Shown: positions 1 to 7,881 of the stretch, in pieces
How positions within the stretch are numbered: position 1 is the first letter of the stretch
Layout: each line of letters starts with the position of its first letter
NCBI GenBank assembly: GCA_040388665.1
Contig: JAZKBL010000049.1
Span: forward strand, 1-17,420
Source of the DNA: DAHVFY01 sp040388665
GTDB taxonomy: Bacteria > Chlamydiota > Chlamydiia > Chlamydiales > Rhabdochlamydiaceae
Reading direction: 5' to 3'
Length of the DNA stretch: 17,420 nucleotides
The notes under the pieces: generated by a model
What the model was told of the DNA's origin: nothing
Seen by the model: only the letters and a program-made list of their open reading frames with translations
Databases searched by the model: none
Made by a program: the position numbers and the translations under genes

Positions 1-41
1 TTTGGCTTCACAAATTTTAGCTTCCCAAAATTACCGAGGTT

Positions 42-284
42 TTAGAAGAACTCTAATAAAGAAACCCAAATCACCTTGCTGGCACCTCCTCCTGGATAAT
101 ACGCAGAAACGGGAAATGCTCTCACTGAAATGGCGGACAAGCGGCAATCTGCTACTTGTGTTTTAAAAGATCTCTTCATGAAGAGATCGTGTAACTTTTC
201 TATGTGAATATTAGGGTGTACAGAACGGTATTGTTGAGAGGTATAAAGAACAATAGCTGTAGATTTAATAGAATCTAATGACAT
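42..284 (-). CDS. Possible small hypothetical protein (80 aa)
   Basis: An 80-codon minus-strand reading frame starts with ATG at 284 and stops with TAA at 42-44. I do not recognise the product. It is basic in the middle (KLHDLFMKRSFK), has no membrane segment or signal peptide, and ends in a glycine-rich then hydrophobic tail (YPGGGASKVIWVSLLEFF). The upstream sequence has only a poor ribosome site (AAGAG). Base composition is closer to the coding regions than to the adjacent AT-rich spacer, which mildly favours a real gene or gene remnant. A perfect 20-bp palindrome lies inside it. It could equally be a chance frame or a degraded piece of a longer gene beyond the left edge. Confidence 0.28.
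   Translation of the reverse strand: MSLDSIKSTAIVLYTSQQYRSVHPNIHIEKLHDLFMKRSFKTQVADCRLSAISVRAFPVSAYYPGGGASKVIWVSLLEFF
169..188. repeat. Perfect 20-bp palindrome
   Basis: Each arm reads GATCTCTTCA, followed immediately by its exact reverse complement with no spacer. The symmetry stops at 168 and 189. The element lies in a region of doubtful coding status, about 95 bases inside the left boundary of the AT-rich spacer. It could be a dimeric regulator site or a short cruciform, or it could be coincidence within a coding frame. Confidence 0.5.
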
Positions 285-399
285 ATTAACGCTCTTAAGT
301 TTTATTGATTAAATTGTTGTTTAATTATATAAATTAAAGCTTTAACTATCAATTTAATAAACTTAATTTTAAAGTTATAATTAACTGATTATAAATATG
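285..399. other. Very AT-rich intergenic spacer
   Basis: This spacer separates the doubtful small ORF from the end of the MFS gene and is strikingly poor in G and C. It holds a perfect 12-bp palindrome centred on AAGCTT (334-345). It also holds a spaced inverted repeat of roughly 10 bases per arm (319-329 against 376-385), which may be only a by-product of composition. No convincing GC-rich hairpin with a T tract ends the MFS transcript, so termination here is either Rho-dependent or not visible. Confidence 0.45.
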
Positions 400-1614
400 T
401 TAAATAGAATGCTGAGAGCAATATTTTTTCATAAGTAGAGCGCTTGCTGCGAGGAAAACGCTTCCTATGAAGATAAGGGCGTGTGTTCCAAATAGAGGGA
501 CGAGCTGGGCGGAAAAGCCGGCAATGGCCCAGGCGATGGCCATGATGGCAACGGAGATTCCCATGACCCATCCTTGAGAGTTTTTATCTGCAGCATTTGA
601 AAAGGATGTGAACATTCCAGAGAAGGCAATTTCAACAGCAACTGCCCAAGGAAAGCCAAGGAGCCATATGAATTTTTCAGAGCGGGCAATGGATGAGAAA
701 AATTGAGCAAGAAGAGTTGTTATGAGTGCGATGTAAACGATCCTTTCAATTTTAAAGCGCTTGAGCATACGGGGAAGAACAAAGAGTAGTCCTAAAGCAA
801 ATCCAACGCCCAAATATCCATTGAATAAACCTAAAAAAAGGAGGGGATGATTAAATTCAGTGGTCAAAAGAATTAAAATAATGGGAATGTAAAGACCAAC
901 GCCAATCTGCATCATTAAGAATGCGACACTTAAATTTTTAATCCGTTTGTCTTGATAAGCTTCAATAAAGACATGTAAAAAGCGGGTGATGCTTATTTTT
1001 CTGCTGCTTTTTTTCAGAAAAGTTTCTTCGAAGGAAAAAGCGATCCAAAGAAAAGCTGCAGACGCAAAAAAGGCTGCCCATAAAAAAGGAATATAAAACG
1101 CTGTAGTAGCAAGCACACCGCCAATGAGCGGCCCTACGACAAATCCGGTACACTGAATGAGAGCGACGTAGCTTAAATGCAGAGCTTTGTTTTCTTTTGT
1201 GCTCAAATCAGAGATGGTGGCTAAAGCAACAGATTGACTTGCAGCAACAAAGCCGGATAGGGCTCTTCCGAATAGAAAAAGAGAGAAGCTTGATGCTCTG
1301 ATTCCAAGACTCATGCAACAAAAACCAATCGCCATCCCAAGCATACTCAAAAGCAGAGTCTTTTTTCTTCCGATGATATCGGATAAATCGCCAATAAAAG
1401 ATGTGCCGAAAAACATCAGTAGAGGGTACAGCGCAAGCGTTACACCTAGGTAAAAATAGCTTAAAGTCGAGGAAGTAATATGAAAGATGTTATGTTCTTG
1501 TGTGGTGAAAAGAGAGACGAGAAGAGGCGCTACAAGCCCAAATCCTAAAACATCGATGAAGATGGCAAATAAGCAGGGAGCTACTTCCTTAAATGAAAAC
1601 TTTGTCACATGCAC
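400..1614 (-). CDS. MFS transporter, TetA/Bcr-like drug:H+ antiporter type
   Basis: A 404-residue (or 402) polytopic inner-membrane protein with about twelve hydrophobic segments, the usual size for 12-TM drug:proton antiporters. The first helix reads FIDVLGFGLVAPLL, as in TetA-type proteins. The loop after the second helix carries motif A (GDLSDIIGRKKTLLL). GRALSGFVAASQSVALATISD matches the helix-4 region of TetA, and the antiporter motif C appears as GPLIGG. The family exports small drugs or metabolites in exchange for protons; the substrate cannot be read from sequence, and tetracycline itself should not be assumed. The frame opens with GTG at 1614, but AAAAGG directly abuts it, whereas a second GTG at 1608 lies six bases after the AAGG. 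The true start is therefore probably 1608. It is divergent from the HAD gene across a spacer of about 200 bases. Confidence 0.88.
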   Translation of the reverse strand: MHVTKFSFKEVAPCLFAIFIDVLGFGLVAPLLVSLFTTQEHNIFHITSSTLSYFYLGVTLALYPLLMFFGTSFIGDLSDIIGRKKTLLLSMLGMAIGFCCMSLGIRASSFSLFLFGRALSGFVAASQSVALATISDLSTKENKALHLSYVALIQCTGFVVGPLIGGVLATTAFYIPFLWAAFFASAAFLWIAFSFEETFLKKSSRKISITRFLHVFIEAYQDKRIKNLSVAFLMMQIGVGLYIPIILILLTTEFNHPLLFLGLFNGYLGVGFALGLLFVLPRMLKRFKIERIVYIALITTLLAQFFSSIARSEKFIWLLGFPWAVAVEIAFSGMFTSFSNAADKNSQGWVMGISVAIMAIAWAIAGFSAQLVPLFGTHALIFIGSVFLAASALLMKKYCSQHSI

Positions 1615-1802
1615 CCTTTTAAAATATTAAATCTTTTTTCATTATCCAAAAAAATCATTATCTTACGAGATGTTTGTAGGCAAGATCACAGGCGTTTCAA
1701 TTTTATTTTTTTGGATGGATCTGAAACCGATTTTTGAAGACAATGTGGGGATATACACAAAGCGGATGCAAAATTTGAGAAGCCTCTTTTCACGAAACTT
1801 TA

Positions 1803-1808
1803 AAGGAG
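1803..1808 (+). promoter_or_regulatory. Ribosome binding site deciding the HAD start
   Basis: AAGGAG lies eight bases before the ATG at 1817 and fixes this as the start rather than the in-frame ATG at 1670. No comparable site precedes 1670. Confidence 0.7.
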
Positions 1809-1816
1809 AAAACTTA

Positions 1817-2479
1817 ATGAAAAAAATAATATCCTCTTTTCTTGCATCAACACTTGCAGCAACATCGCTCATTGGAGCACCTCAAGCTGTTGTGTTTGAT
1901 TTTGGTGGAGTGTTAACGGGAGAGCCTAATCGAGAAATTATCATCTCTTTTTTAAGAGAGTCGTTTGATTTGTCGAGAGCTGATTTTGAAAGGGTAAATG
2001 AAGAAAAGCGGCTCGCCATAAAACAGGGGAAAACGGATGAAGAATTTTGGATCTCTTATGCGCAGGAAAAGGGGATTAAATTGCCTCTTAACTGGGGTGA
2101 ATCTTTTAAAGCAGTAATGAAAGATGGCATTGGGATTAATCAGGAGATGTTTACTTTAGTGCAGCAGTTAAAAGAACGGCATATTTCCGTTGCGCTTCTT
2201 TCTAATATTGATGAGCGTTTTGCAAGAATCATTCGTGAAATTGGGTTTTATGAACCTTTTGATCCGTGTATTCTTTCTTTTGAGATCGGCATTGAAAAAC
2301 CTGATCTAAAGGCTTACGAATTTCTTTTAACCAAGCTTGCGCTTCCTGCTAAGGAGATTGTCTTTATTGACGACTTGCCTGAAAACATTGAAGGCGCCCA
2401 GAAGCTTGGAATTGACGCAATCTTGTTTGAATCAACAGAACAGATTCGATCCGCATTAAGGCAAAGAGGCGCTCTTTAA
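1817..2479 (+). CDS. HAD-superfamily hydrolase (YihX-like) with apparent signal peptide
   Basis: A 220-residue haloacid-dehalogenase-type phosphatase. Motif I is VVFDFGGVL (nucleophile D28; the second position after it is G, as in the FDLGNV motif of YihX). Motif II is LLSN (S129), motif III is GIEKPD (K161), and motif IV is FIDDLPEN (D185/D186). The four-helix cap between motifs I and II fits subclass IA. Family members hydrolyse sugar phosphates or other small phosphoesters; the substrate is unknown. The start at 1817 is chosen because TAAAGGAGAA sits just upstream, although the frame is open back to 1670. The first 24 residues (MKKIISSFLASTLAATSLIG then APQA) look like a Sec signal peptide, which would place the enzyme in the periplasm. 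Cleavage would fall only a few residues before the nucleophile. The gene stands alone; the next gene is convergent. Confidence 0.85.
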   Translation: MKKIISSFLASTLAATSLIGAPQAVVFDFGGVLTGEPNREIIISFLRESFDLSRADFERVNEEKRLAIKQGKTDEEFWISYAQEKGIKLPLNWGESFKAVMKDGIGINQEMFTLVQQLKERHISVALLSNIDERFARIIREIGFYEPFDPCILSFEIGIEKPDLKAYEFLLTKLALPAKEIVFIDDLPENIEGAQKLGIDAILFESTEQIRSALRQRGAL

Positions 2480-2509
2480 AATCTTTTTAAGTAGGCAGTG
2501 AAGTCTATT

Positions 2510-3970
2510 CTATAGAGTTTGCAGCATATTATCTGGTTGCCAGCCGCCGCCGAGGGCTTTGTAGAGGGTGATGAGGTCGAGGAGTGTTCGGAGTTCCGAG
2601 GTGAGTAGGTTTTGCTCGGAGAGGATGAGGGCGCGTTCGGCTTCGATGAGGTCAAGGAGATTAGAGAGTCCTTTTTTATAGCGCTTATTTGTGAGTTCTT
2701 TGATGGTGCGTAGGTGTTCTGTATTGTGGAATAGGTCGCGTTCTTTTTTTTGATCTTCTGAGTAGGCGATGAGGGCGGTTTCTGTTTCTTGAAGAGCTTT
2801 TAGGATTGTTTCTTGGTAGGTGTAGGCAGCGGCGTTTGTCGCAGCTTCGGCTGATCTTAGATTACCGACAAGGCTTCCTCCTTGAAAGATGGGTATGCCG
2901 ATGTTGCCGCCAAAGTCCCAGGTTTTGCTTTGCATGTTAAATAGGTTGCTGAGTTTCAGGGATTGCAGTCCTGCGTCGGCGCTGAGGACGACCGAGGGAA
3001 AGAAGGAAGCGACAGCAACGCCGACATTGGCCGTTGCCATGGCGAGTTGTCTTTCTGTGCGGCGAATATCTGGGCGCCTACGTAGAAGATCTGATCTGAT
3101 TCCTATTGCAATTGTTTTTGGTGGTTTTGGGAGGGGATTGGCTTGGAGGAGTTGTTCAACTAAAGTTTCAGGGGGATTGCCTGTTAGAACGGAAAGGGTG
3201 TAGATCGATCGGTAGATTTCTGCTGTGACATTGGGTAGTTCTGCTTGGATAGAGGCGAGTTTTGCTTGGATAGTTTCTAGATCGATCTTGTTTGTAAATC
3301 CCTTTTTGAATCTTTTTCGGCTAAGTTTTTCTTCTTTTTCTGTGAGCGTTATTTTGTTTTGGATGAGCTCGGCATTTTTTTGGCTTTTACGGAGTTCCAT
3401 GTAATTCATTGCAATTTCTGCGAGAATTGAAACAAGAATGTCATTTCTAGTTTCGATAGTGCTTTCATAATTTGCATTTGCCATCTGGACGGTGCGGCGT
3501 GTTTTTCCAAAAAGATCGATTTCCCAGGAAGCATCGATGAGGGCGTTATAGAGGGGTTGGATTTGGGGAATTTGGATTTGAAAGGGCAGGCCTGTTGTAG
3601 CAGAGGGGCCTTGTGTCAGGGAGTTTCCCGCAAAAACGGGACCGTTTTTGCTGAAATAGGTTTTGGTTCCGTTGATGTTGGATTCAATTTGAGGATAGAA
3701 AGAGGAAGCTGCAACCATACGAAGAGCCCTTGCTTGCAAGATATTAGCCTCCGCCACAAGGATCTCTTTATTATGCAGCGCTGCCATTTCCATATAGGTA
3801 TCAAGAAGGGGGTCTTCAAAGTGTTTCCACCAATCAGTAAGGGGTTGTTCTTCTGCAAAGGAGGTGTTTGACAGACTTTTCCACTGATCGGAGACAGTAT
3901 TTTCTGGTGGTTTATAGTTAGGACCTACCATACATCCTCCTAAAATAAGGCAAAGTAACAGGCGTTTCAT
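2510..3970 (-). CDS. Outer-membrane efflux lipoprotein, NodT/TolC family
   Basis: A 486-residue outer-membrane channel subunit of the pump encoded by the four genes upstream of it. The N-terminus MKRLLLCLILGGCMVGPNYKPP has a lipobox (LGGC, acylated Cys13), and the GPNYKPP sequence after it is diagnostic of NodT-type factors. Two repeated OEP halves follow, with long helical stretches (roughly residues 60-270 and 275-480) and internal hallmarks RRRPDIRRTERQLAMATANVGVA and a C-terminal LGGGWQP. TolC-like trimers form the exit duct across the outer membrane. The start is supported by AGGAGG five bases upstream, and it overlaps the previous permease by four bases (ATGA), so translation is probably coupled. 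Stretches of the gene, especially the last 150 codons, use C-ending codons (CTC, ATC, GCC) more than the neighbouring permeases do, which may mean a separate origin. Confidence 0.93.
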   Translation of the reverse strand: MKRLLLCLILGGCMVGPNYKPPENTVSDQWKSLSNTSFAEEQPLTDWWKHFEDPLLDTYMEMAALHNKEILVAEANILQARALRMVAASSFYPQIESNINGTKTYFSKNGPVFAGNSLTQGPSATTGLPFQIQIPQIQPLYNALIDASWEIDLFGKTRRTVQMANANYESTIETRNDILVSILAEIAMNYMELRKSQKNAELIQNKITLTEKEEKLSRKRFKKGFTNKIDLETIQAKLASIQAELPNVTAEIYRSIYTLSVLTGNPPETLVEQLLQANPLPKPPKTIAIGIRSDLLRRRPDIRRTERQLAMATANVGVAVASFFPSVVLSADAGLQSLKLSNLFNMQSKTWDFGGNIGIPIFQGGSLVGNLRSAEAATNAAAYTYQETILKALQETETALIAYSEDQKKERDLFHNTEHLRTIKELTNKRYKKGLSNLLDLIEAERALILSEQNLLTSELRTLLDLITLYKALGGGWQPDNMLQTL

Positions 3971-5076
3971 GCAATCCTCCTGCGGAAAAAGAGGCCAGCT
4001 CCTGTAATGGTGAATAAAGCAATGAGGATCATCGGCCAGATATTGTTAAAAACAATATGCGCGGGCATTGCTTTCATGGAAAGTCCTTTAGAAATGACGA
4101 GCATGTATTTTAAGGGAATGATGTAAGTGACGGGCTGTAGCCATGTGGGCATGTTTTCTATTGGGGTTGCAAATCCTGAAAGAAGAACCGCTGGCATGAT
4201 AAATATAAAAGTGCCAAGTGTTGCTTGCTGCTGTGTTGTTGAAAGTGAAGAGATGAATAGACCGACGCCGCTAATCGCGCTTACAAATACAAGAAGGCTT
4301 AATAAAAAAAGAAAAAGCGAGCCTGTAAAGGGAATACTGAAAAGAAAAACGCCGACTGCCATCATGAATATCCCTTCAAGGGCGCCTACCAAAATGCCGG
4401 GAATAATTTTTCCAAAAAGGATTTCGATCGGTTGTAATGGAGAAACAAGCAACTGATCGAATGTGCCAAGCTCGCGCTCTCTTGCAACAGACTGCGCTGT
4501 GACGACAAGACAGGTGAGCATGGCAAGGGTCCCCACAAGAGATGCTATGTTATACCAGTAATACAAGAGATTGGGGTTGTACCAATATCTAGGAATGAGC
4601 CTGACATTTTGCTGTTTAACTTTCATTTTTTCTGCAAGTTCTGCGCCAAATTGGTTTACAATTGTTGCTGCATACCCAGAGACGATTTGTGCTGTATTAG
4701 ATTTTCTTCCATCAAGAAGAAGCTGTACTTCTGCAGATTTTTCAGCATCTAGATTACGAGAGAATTGTTCATCGATCACGATGACCATGACGCCTTTTTG
4801 TTCATCAATAAAAGGAGCTATCTCTTCTTGTCCTTTAAGGTAGACAATATGAGAAAAAGTGGGCGCACCATGAAATCTTTGCACAAGTTCAAAAGCCTCT
4901 TTTCCATTATCTTTGTTTAATATGCCAATGGGCACATTTTTAACATCAAGAGTTGCTGCAAAGGCAAAAATGAGGAGTTGAATAATAGGGGGGACTAAAA
5001 TGGAAAGGCGGCTTTTTCTATCACTTAAGACAGCTAGAAGTTCTTTCCAAACAAGTGCTGCAATACGATTTAGCAT
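3967..5076 (-). CDS. ybhR: ABC-2 type permease, YbhR-like
   Basis: A 369-residue inner-membrane subunit (E. coli YbhR is about 368). Layout: one N-terminal helix (about residues 25-43, ending FAFAATLDV), a large periplasmic domain to about residue 170 (with LDGRKSNTAQI and RYWYNPNL), then five clustered helices to the C-terminus. The cytoplasmic coupling segment AREREGLGTFDQLLVSPL-type sequence (residues near 205-220) and SSLSTTQQQATLG match the YbhR subfamily closely. It should pair with the next upstream gene's permease to form the heterodimeric channel driven by the fused ATPase. The start lies one base after the stop of the YbhS-like gene, with a modest AAGAGG ribosome site inside that gene. 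The substrate is not determinable; the E. coli system is linked to drug and cation tolerance. Confidence 0.92.
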   Translation of the reverse strand: MLNRIAALVWKELLAVLSDRKSRLSILVPPIIQLLIFAFAATLDVKNVPIGILNKDNGKEAFELVQRFHGAPTFSHIVYLKGQEEIAPFIDEQKGVMVIVIDEQFSRNLDAEKSAEVQLLLDGRKSNTAQIVSGYAATIVNQFGAELAEKMKVKQQNVRLIPRYWYNPNLLYYWYNIASLVGTLAMLTCLVVTAQSVARERELGTFDQLLVSPLQPIEILFGKIIPGILVGALEGIFMMAVGVFLFSIPFTGSLFLFLLSLLVFVSAISGVGLFISSLSTTQQQATLGTFIFIMPAVLLSGFATPIENMPTWLQPVTYIIPLKYMLVISKGLSMKAMPAHIVFNNIWPMILIALFTITGAGLFFRRRIA

Positions 5077-5077
5077 A

Positions 5078-6190
5078 TTAATCGAGCCTCTTGACCATGG
5101 TGCGTGTTGTGATGAAGAAAAAAAGCAGGCCGATGATTAGCATGGGTATAAGATTTACAAGCACAATTTTTTTTACATTGCCAACAAGAAATAAGGTTTG
5201 CAAGCACTGAACAAAATATTTTGCAGGCATGACGTAAGTGAGCCATTGAATGGGAAGGGGCATGCTTTTGATTTCAAAAAGAAATCCAGACAGAATATAG
5301 GCCGGTAAAAATCCTGAAATAATCGCGATTTGAGAGGCGATGATCTGGTTTTTAGCAAATGTTGAAATCGCAAGACCGATGCTAAGAGCGCTTAATAAAA
5401 ATGCTGCAGAATCAAGAAACAGAAAAAACAAAGAGCCGCGTAAAGGAAGGCTAAAGCCGATAACTGAGATGAAGACGCAGATTACCATGGAGATCATCCC
5501 TAAGATAAAATAGGGGATCACTTTGCCAAGGATTAGCTCTTTTATGGAAACTTCAGTGGCAATGAGCGCTTCCATCGTTCCTCTTTCCCACTCTCTTGCA
5601 ACAACAAGGGCTGTAAGTAGGGTGCCGATGAGGGTCATGATGATGGCAAGAGATCCAGAGAGAAGAAAATATCTACTTTCTAGCTCTTCGTTGTACCAGT
5701 TGCGTATCTGCATCTCAATAAGGGAAAGTCCTTTTAAATCATCTGTCATAGCCTCTTCTTTTAGCCAGACTTCAAAAGCACCTTGAACGTAATTTTGTAG
5801 AAAAAGTGCGGTATTAGGTTCGCTTCCATCTGCGATGACTTGGATGGGGGCGATGGTATCAGGCCTATTCTTAAATGAAGAAAAATAGGAAGGGATGACG
5901 ACGAAGCCGCGAATGGCGCCTTTTGCCATGTCATCCAAAAGTTCTCTTTTGTCTCTTACGATTTTTACATCAAAATAGCGGGAATTTGTAAGAGACTCTG
6001 CAAAACTAATGGCATCTGGCGCTGTGTCTTCTAGAACGCAACCGATACGGAGGTGATCCAAATCTAGAGAAACGCCAAACCCATAAATGAAAAGAAGAAT
6101 AAGAGGGAGGACAACGCTAATGAGGATGCTGCTCGGATCGCGGATGATTTGGAGCGACTCTTTGTGGATGAGGGCGTTCAAATGCTTCAT
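5078..6190 (-). CDS. ybhS: ABC-2 type permease, YbhS-like
   Basis: A 370-residue inner-membrane subunit (E. coli YbhS is about 377). The N-terminal cytoplasmic motif KESLQIIRDPSSILI leads into the first helix. A periplasmic domain follows, with DGSEPNTALFLQNYVQGAFE near residues 115-140, then five helices from about residue 175. The coupling sequence VVAREWERGTMEALIATE between helices two and three is characteristic of YbhS-type permeases. Its ATG overlaps the stop of the ATPase gene by four bases, pointing to translational coupling and equal stoichiometry. It is the presumed partner of the YbhR-like subunit; the two differ clearly, so the transporter is a heterodimer. Confidence 0.92.
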   Translation of the reverse strand: MKHLNALIHKESLQIIRDPSSILISVVLPLILLFIYGFGVSLDLDHLRIGCVLEDTAPDAISFAESLTNSRYFDVKIVRDKRELLDDMAKGAIRGFVVIPSYFSSFKNRPDTIAPIQVIADGSEPNTALFLQNYVQGAFEVWLKEEAMTDDLKGLSLIEMQIRNWYNEELESRYFLLSGSLAIIMTLIGTLLTALVVAREWERGTMEALIATEVSIKELILGKVIPYFILGMISMVICVFISVIGFSLPLRGSLFFLFLDSAAFLLSALSIGLAISTFAKNQIIASQIAIISGFLPAYILSGFLFEIKSMPLPIQWLTYVMPAKYFVQCLQTLFLVGNVKKIVLVNLIPMLIIGLLFFFITTRTMVKRLD

Positions 6191-7881
6191 TTGCCGTGTT
6201 CCTCGATGAGCTTAATGAACGCGTCTTCTAAGGTTGGATTGGGATGCTCTTGTGTTTGCGCGATTTCTTTTAAGTGATCGGGCGTTCCGATGTGGATGAT
6301 TTTTCCACGGTAGATGAGCGCGACCCTGTCGCAGTATTCTGCTTCATCCATAAAGTGGGTAGTCACCATCACAGAAACCCCTTTTTCTACAAGGCCGTTA
6401 ATGTGTGTCCAAAATTCTCTTCGGGTAATGGGATCAACACCGGATGTCGGTTCATCAAGAAAGAGAACTTTAGGATGATGCATGGTAGCACAAGCAAGAG
6501 AAAGACGTTGTTTGAATCCAAGGGGAAGCATCTCTGCTGTAAGGTTGAAATAAGGCTGCAGCTTGAAAATTGTTACCATATTATCGATGGCATCTTTTTT
6601 AGCTTTATTTGAGAGATTGTATGCGCTCGCAAAAAAATCGAGATTTTGTTTTACGCTAAGAGATCCATAAAGAGAGAATTTTTGCGCCATATAGCCGATG
6701 TGGGATCTAGCTTCTGCCGGTGCACTTTGAAGATCGACTCCATTAATCACAGCTTTTCCTGATGTTGGGCGTAAAAGGCCGCAAAGCATTTTGAAAGTTG
6801 TAGATTTTCCAGCGCCATTGGGCCCTAAAAGGCCGAAAATTTCCCCTCTTTTAGCTGTAAAAGAGATATGATCTGCTGCAGTAAAAGATCCAAATTTTTT
6901 GGTGAGGTTTTCTGCAATGACGGCATCTTCTCCTTTACCTTTAATTTCTTCTGCATGAAATGCTAGTTCTGAAACAGAGCATGAAGCGCCGCCAAGAATA
7001 TCAATAAAAGCATCTTCAAATCTTGGGGCAAGTGGCTCTAGCGTTATTTCTTGCGGAGCCTGTGCATTTTCTTTAAGGACGATACGAATGTCTCTTCCTT
7101 GAATCACTCCATCGAGAACGGAAGGGTCTTGGCGTAATTTTGTCAGTAAGTTTCTGCGGTTTCCCTGTATGTTCGTAATTTTAAAAACACGACCTTCGAC
7201 TTTTTTTGTAAGAGTCGCTGGTGTACCGTAAAAAAGCAGTTTTCCTTCGTTTAGAAGTAAGATGGTTGAGCAATTTTCTGCTTCATTGAGATAAGCAGTA
7301 CTCCAGATCGCGGTGATTCCTTCTTTAACAAGAGCTTCGACCATGCTCCAGAGTTCTCTTCGAGAAATCGGATCGACCCCAACACTTGGTTCATCTAAAA
7401 GAAGCAGCGTTGGTTTTTTGATTAAAGCGCATGCAAGGCCAAGCTTTTGTTTCATTCCTCCTGAGAGATCTCTTACAAGTCTATCTGTAAAAGAGGCGAG
7501 ATCTGTAAATCGAAGAAGTTCTTGAAATGTTGTTGACCATTCTTCTTTGGGAAGATTACGTAAGTTCGCATAGAGATTTAAGTTTTGTTGAACAGTTAAG
7601 TCTTCATAGAGGCCAAATTTCTGAGGCATGTAACCTGAAAGTGCATGAATTTTTTCTGCATCGCGCACGCTATCATATCCATTAATGGAAATCGTTCCCG
7701 ATGTAGGCAGCAGCAGTGCTGCAATAAGGCGAATTAAGGTTGTTTTTCCCGAGCCGTCAGGGCCGACAATTCCGATAATCTGGCCTTTAGGAAGGCTTGA
7801 ATTGATGTTTTCAAGAGATGGTGTTTCCTTTTTAGGAAATACTTTTGATAGATTATCGATTGTGATGAGAGAGTTTTTCAT
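6187..7881 (-). CDS. ybhF: Fused double ABC ATPase, YbhF-like
   Basis: A 564-residue cytoplasmic protein with two nucleotide-binding domains in tandem (E. coli YbhF about 578). Domain 1 has Walker A GPDGSGKTT (about 40-48), signature LSGGMKQK (139-146), Walker B LLLLDEP (159-165) and, at the switch position, STAYLNEAE, with Ala instead of His. A linker ending APRFEDAFIDILGG (about 285-298) precedes domain 2. Domain 2 has Walker A GPNGAGKSTT (353-362), a degenerate signature LPLGFKQR (452-459), Walker B LFLDEP and a normal switch TTHFMDEAE. One composite ATP site should thus be canonical and the other defective. The ATG overlaps the adaptor gene by 29 bases and is preceded by AAAAGG. It powers the two permeases encoded directly downstream. 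Confidence 0.95.
   Translation of the reverse strand: MKNSLITIDNLSKVFPKKETPSLENINSSLPKGQIIGIVGPDGSGKTTLIRLIAALLLPTSGTISINGYDSVRDAEKIHALSGYMPQKFGLYEDLTVQQNLNLYANLRNLPKEEWSTTFQELLRFTDLASFTDRLVRDLSGGMKQKLGLACALIKKPTLLLLDEPSVGVDPISRRELWSMVEALVKEGITAIWSTAYLNEAENCSTILLLNEGKLLFYGTPATLTKKVEGRVFKITNIQGNRRNLLTKLRQDPSVLDGVIQGRDIRIVLKENAQAPQEITLEPLAPRFEDAFIDILGGASCSVSELAFHAEEIKGKGEDAVIAENLTKKFGSFTAADHISFTAKRGEIFGLLGPNGAGKSTTFKMLCGLLRPTSGKAVINGVDLQSAPAEARSHIGYMAQKFSLYGSLSVKQNLDFFASAYNLSNKAKKDAIDNMVTIFKLQPYFNLTAEMLPLGFKQRLSLACATMHHPKVLFLDEPTSGVDPITRREFWTHINGLVEKGVSVMVTTHFMDEAEYCDRVALIYRGKIIHIGTPDHLKEIAQTQEHPNPTLEDAFIKLIEEHGK

Noticed and set aside
400..1614. Calling the MFS gene a tetracycline resistance gene
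   Set aside because: Motifs place it in the broad TetA/Bcr group only; no substrate-specific evidence is visible.
1670..1816. N-terminal extension of the HAD gene (49 codons)
   Set aside because: No ribosome site, no HAD homology in the extension, and a strong AAGGAG site with a signal peptide starts at 1817.
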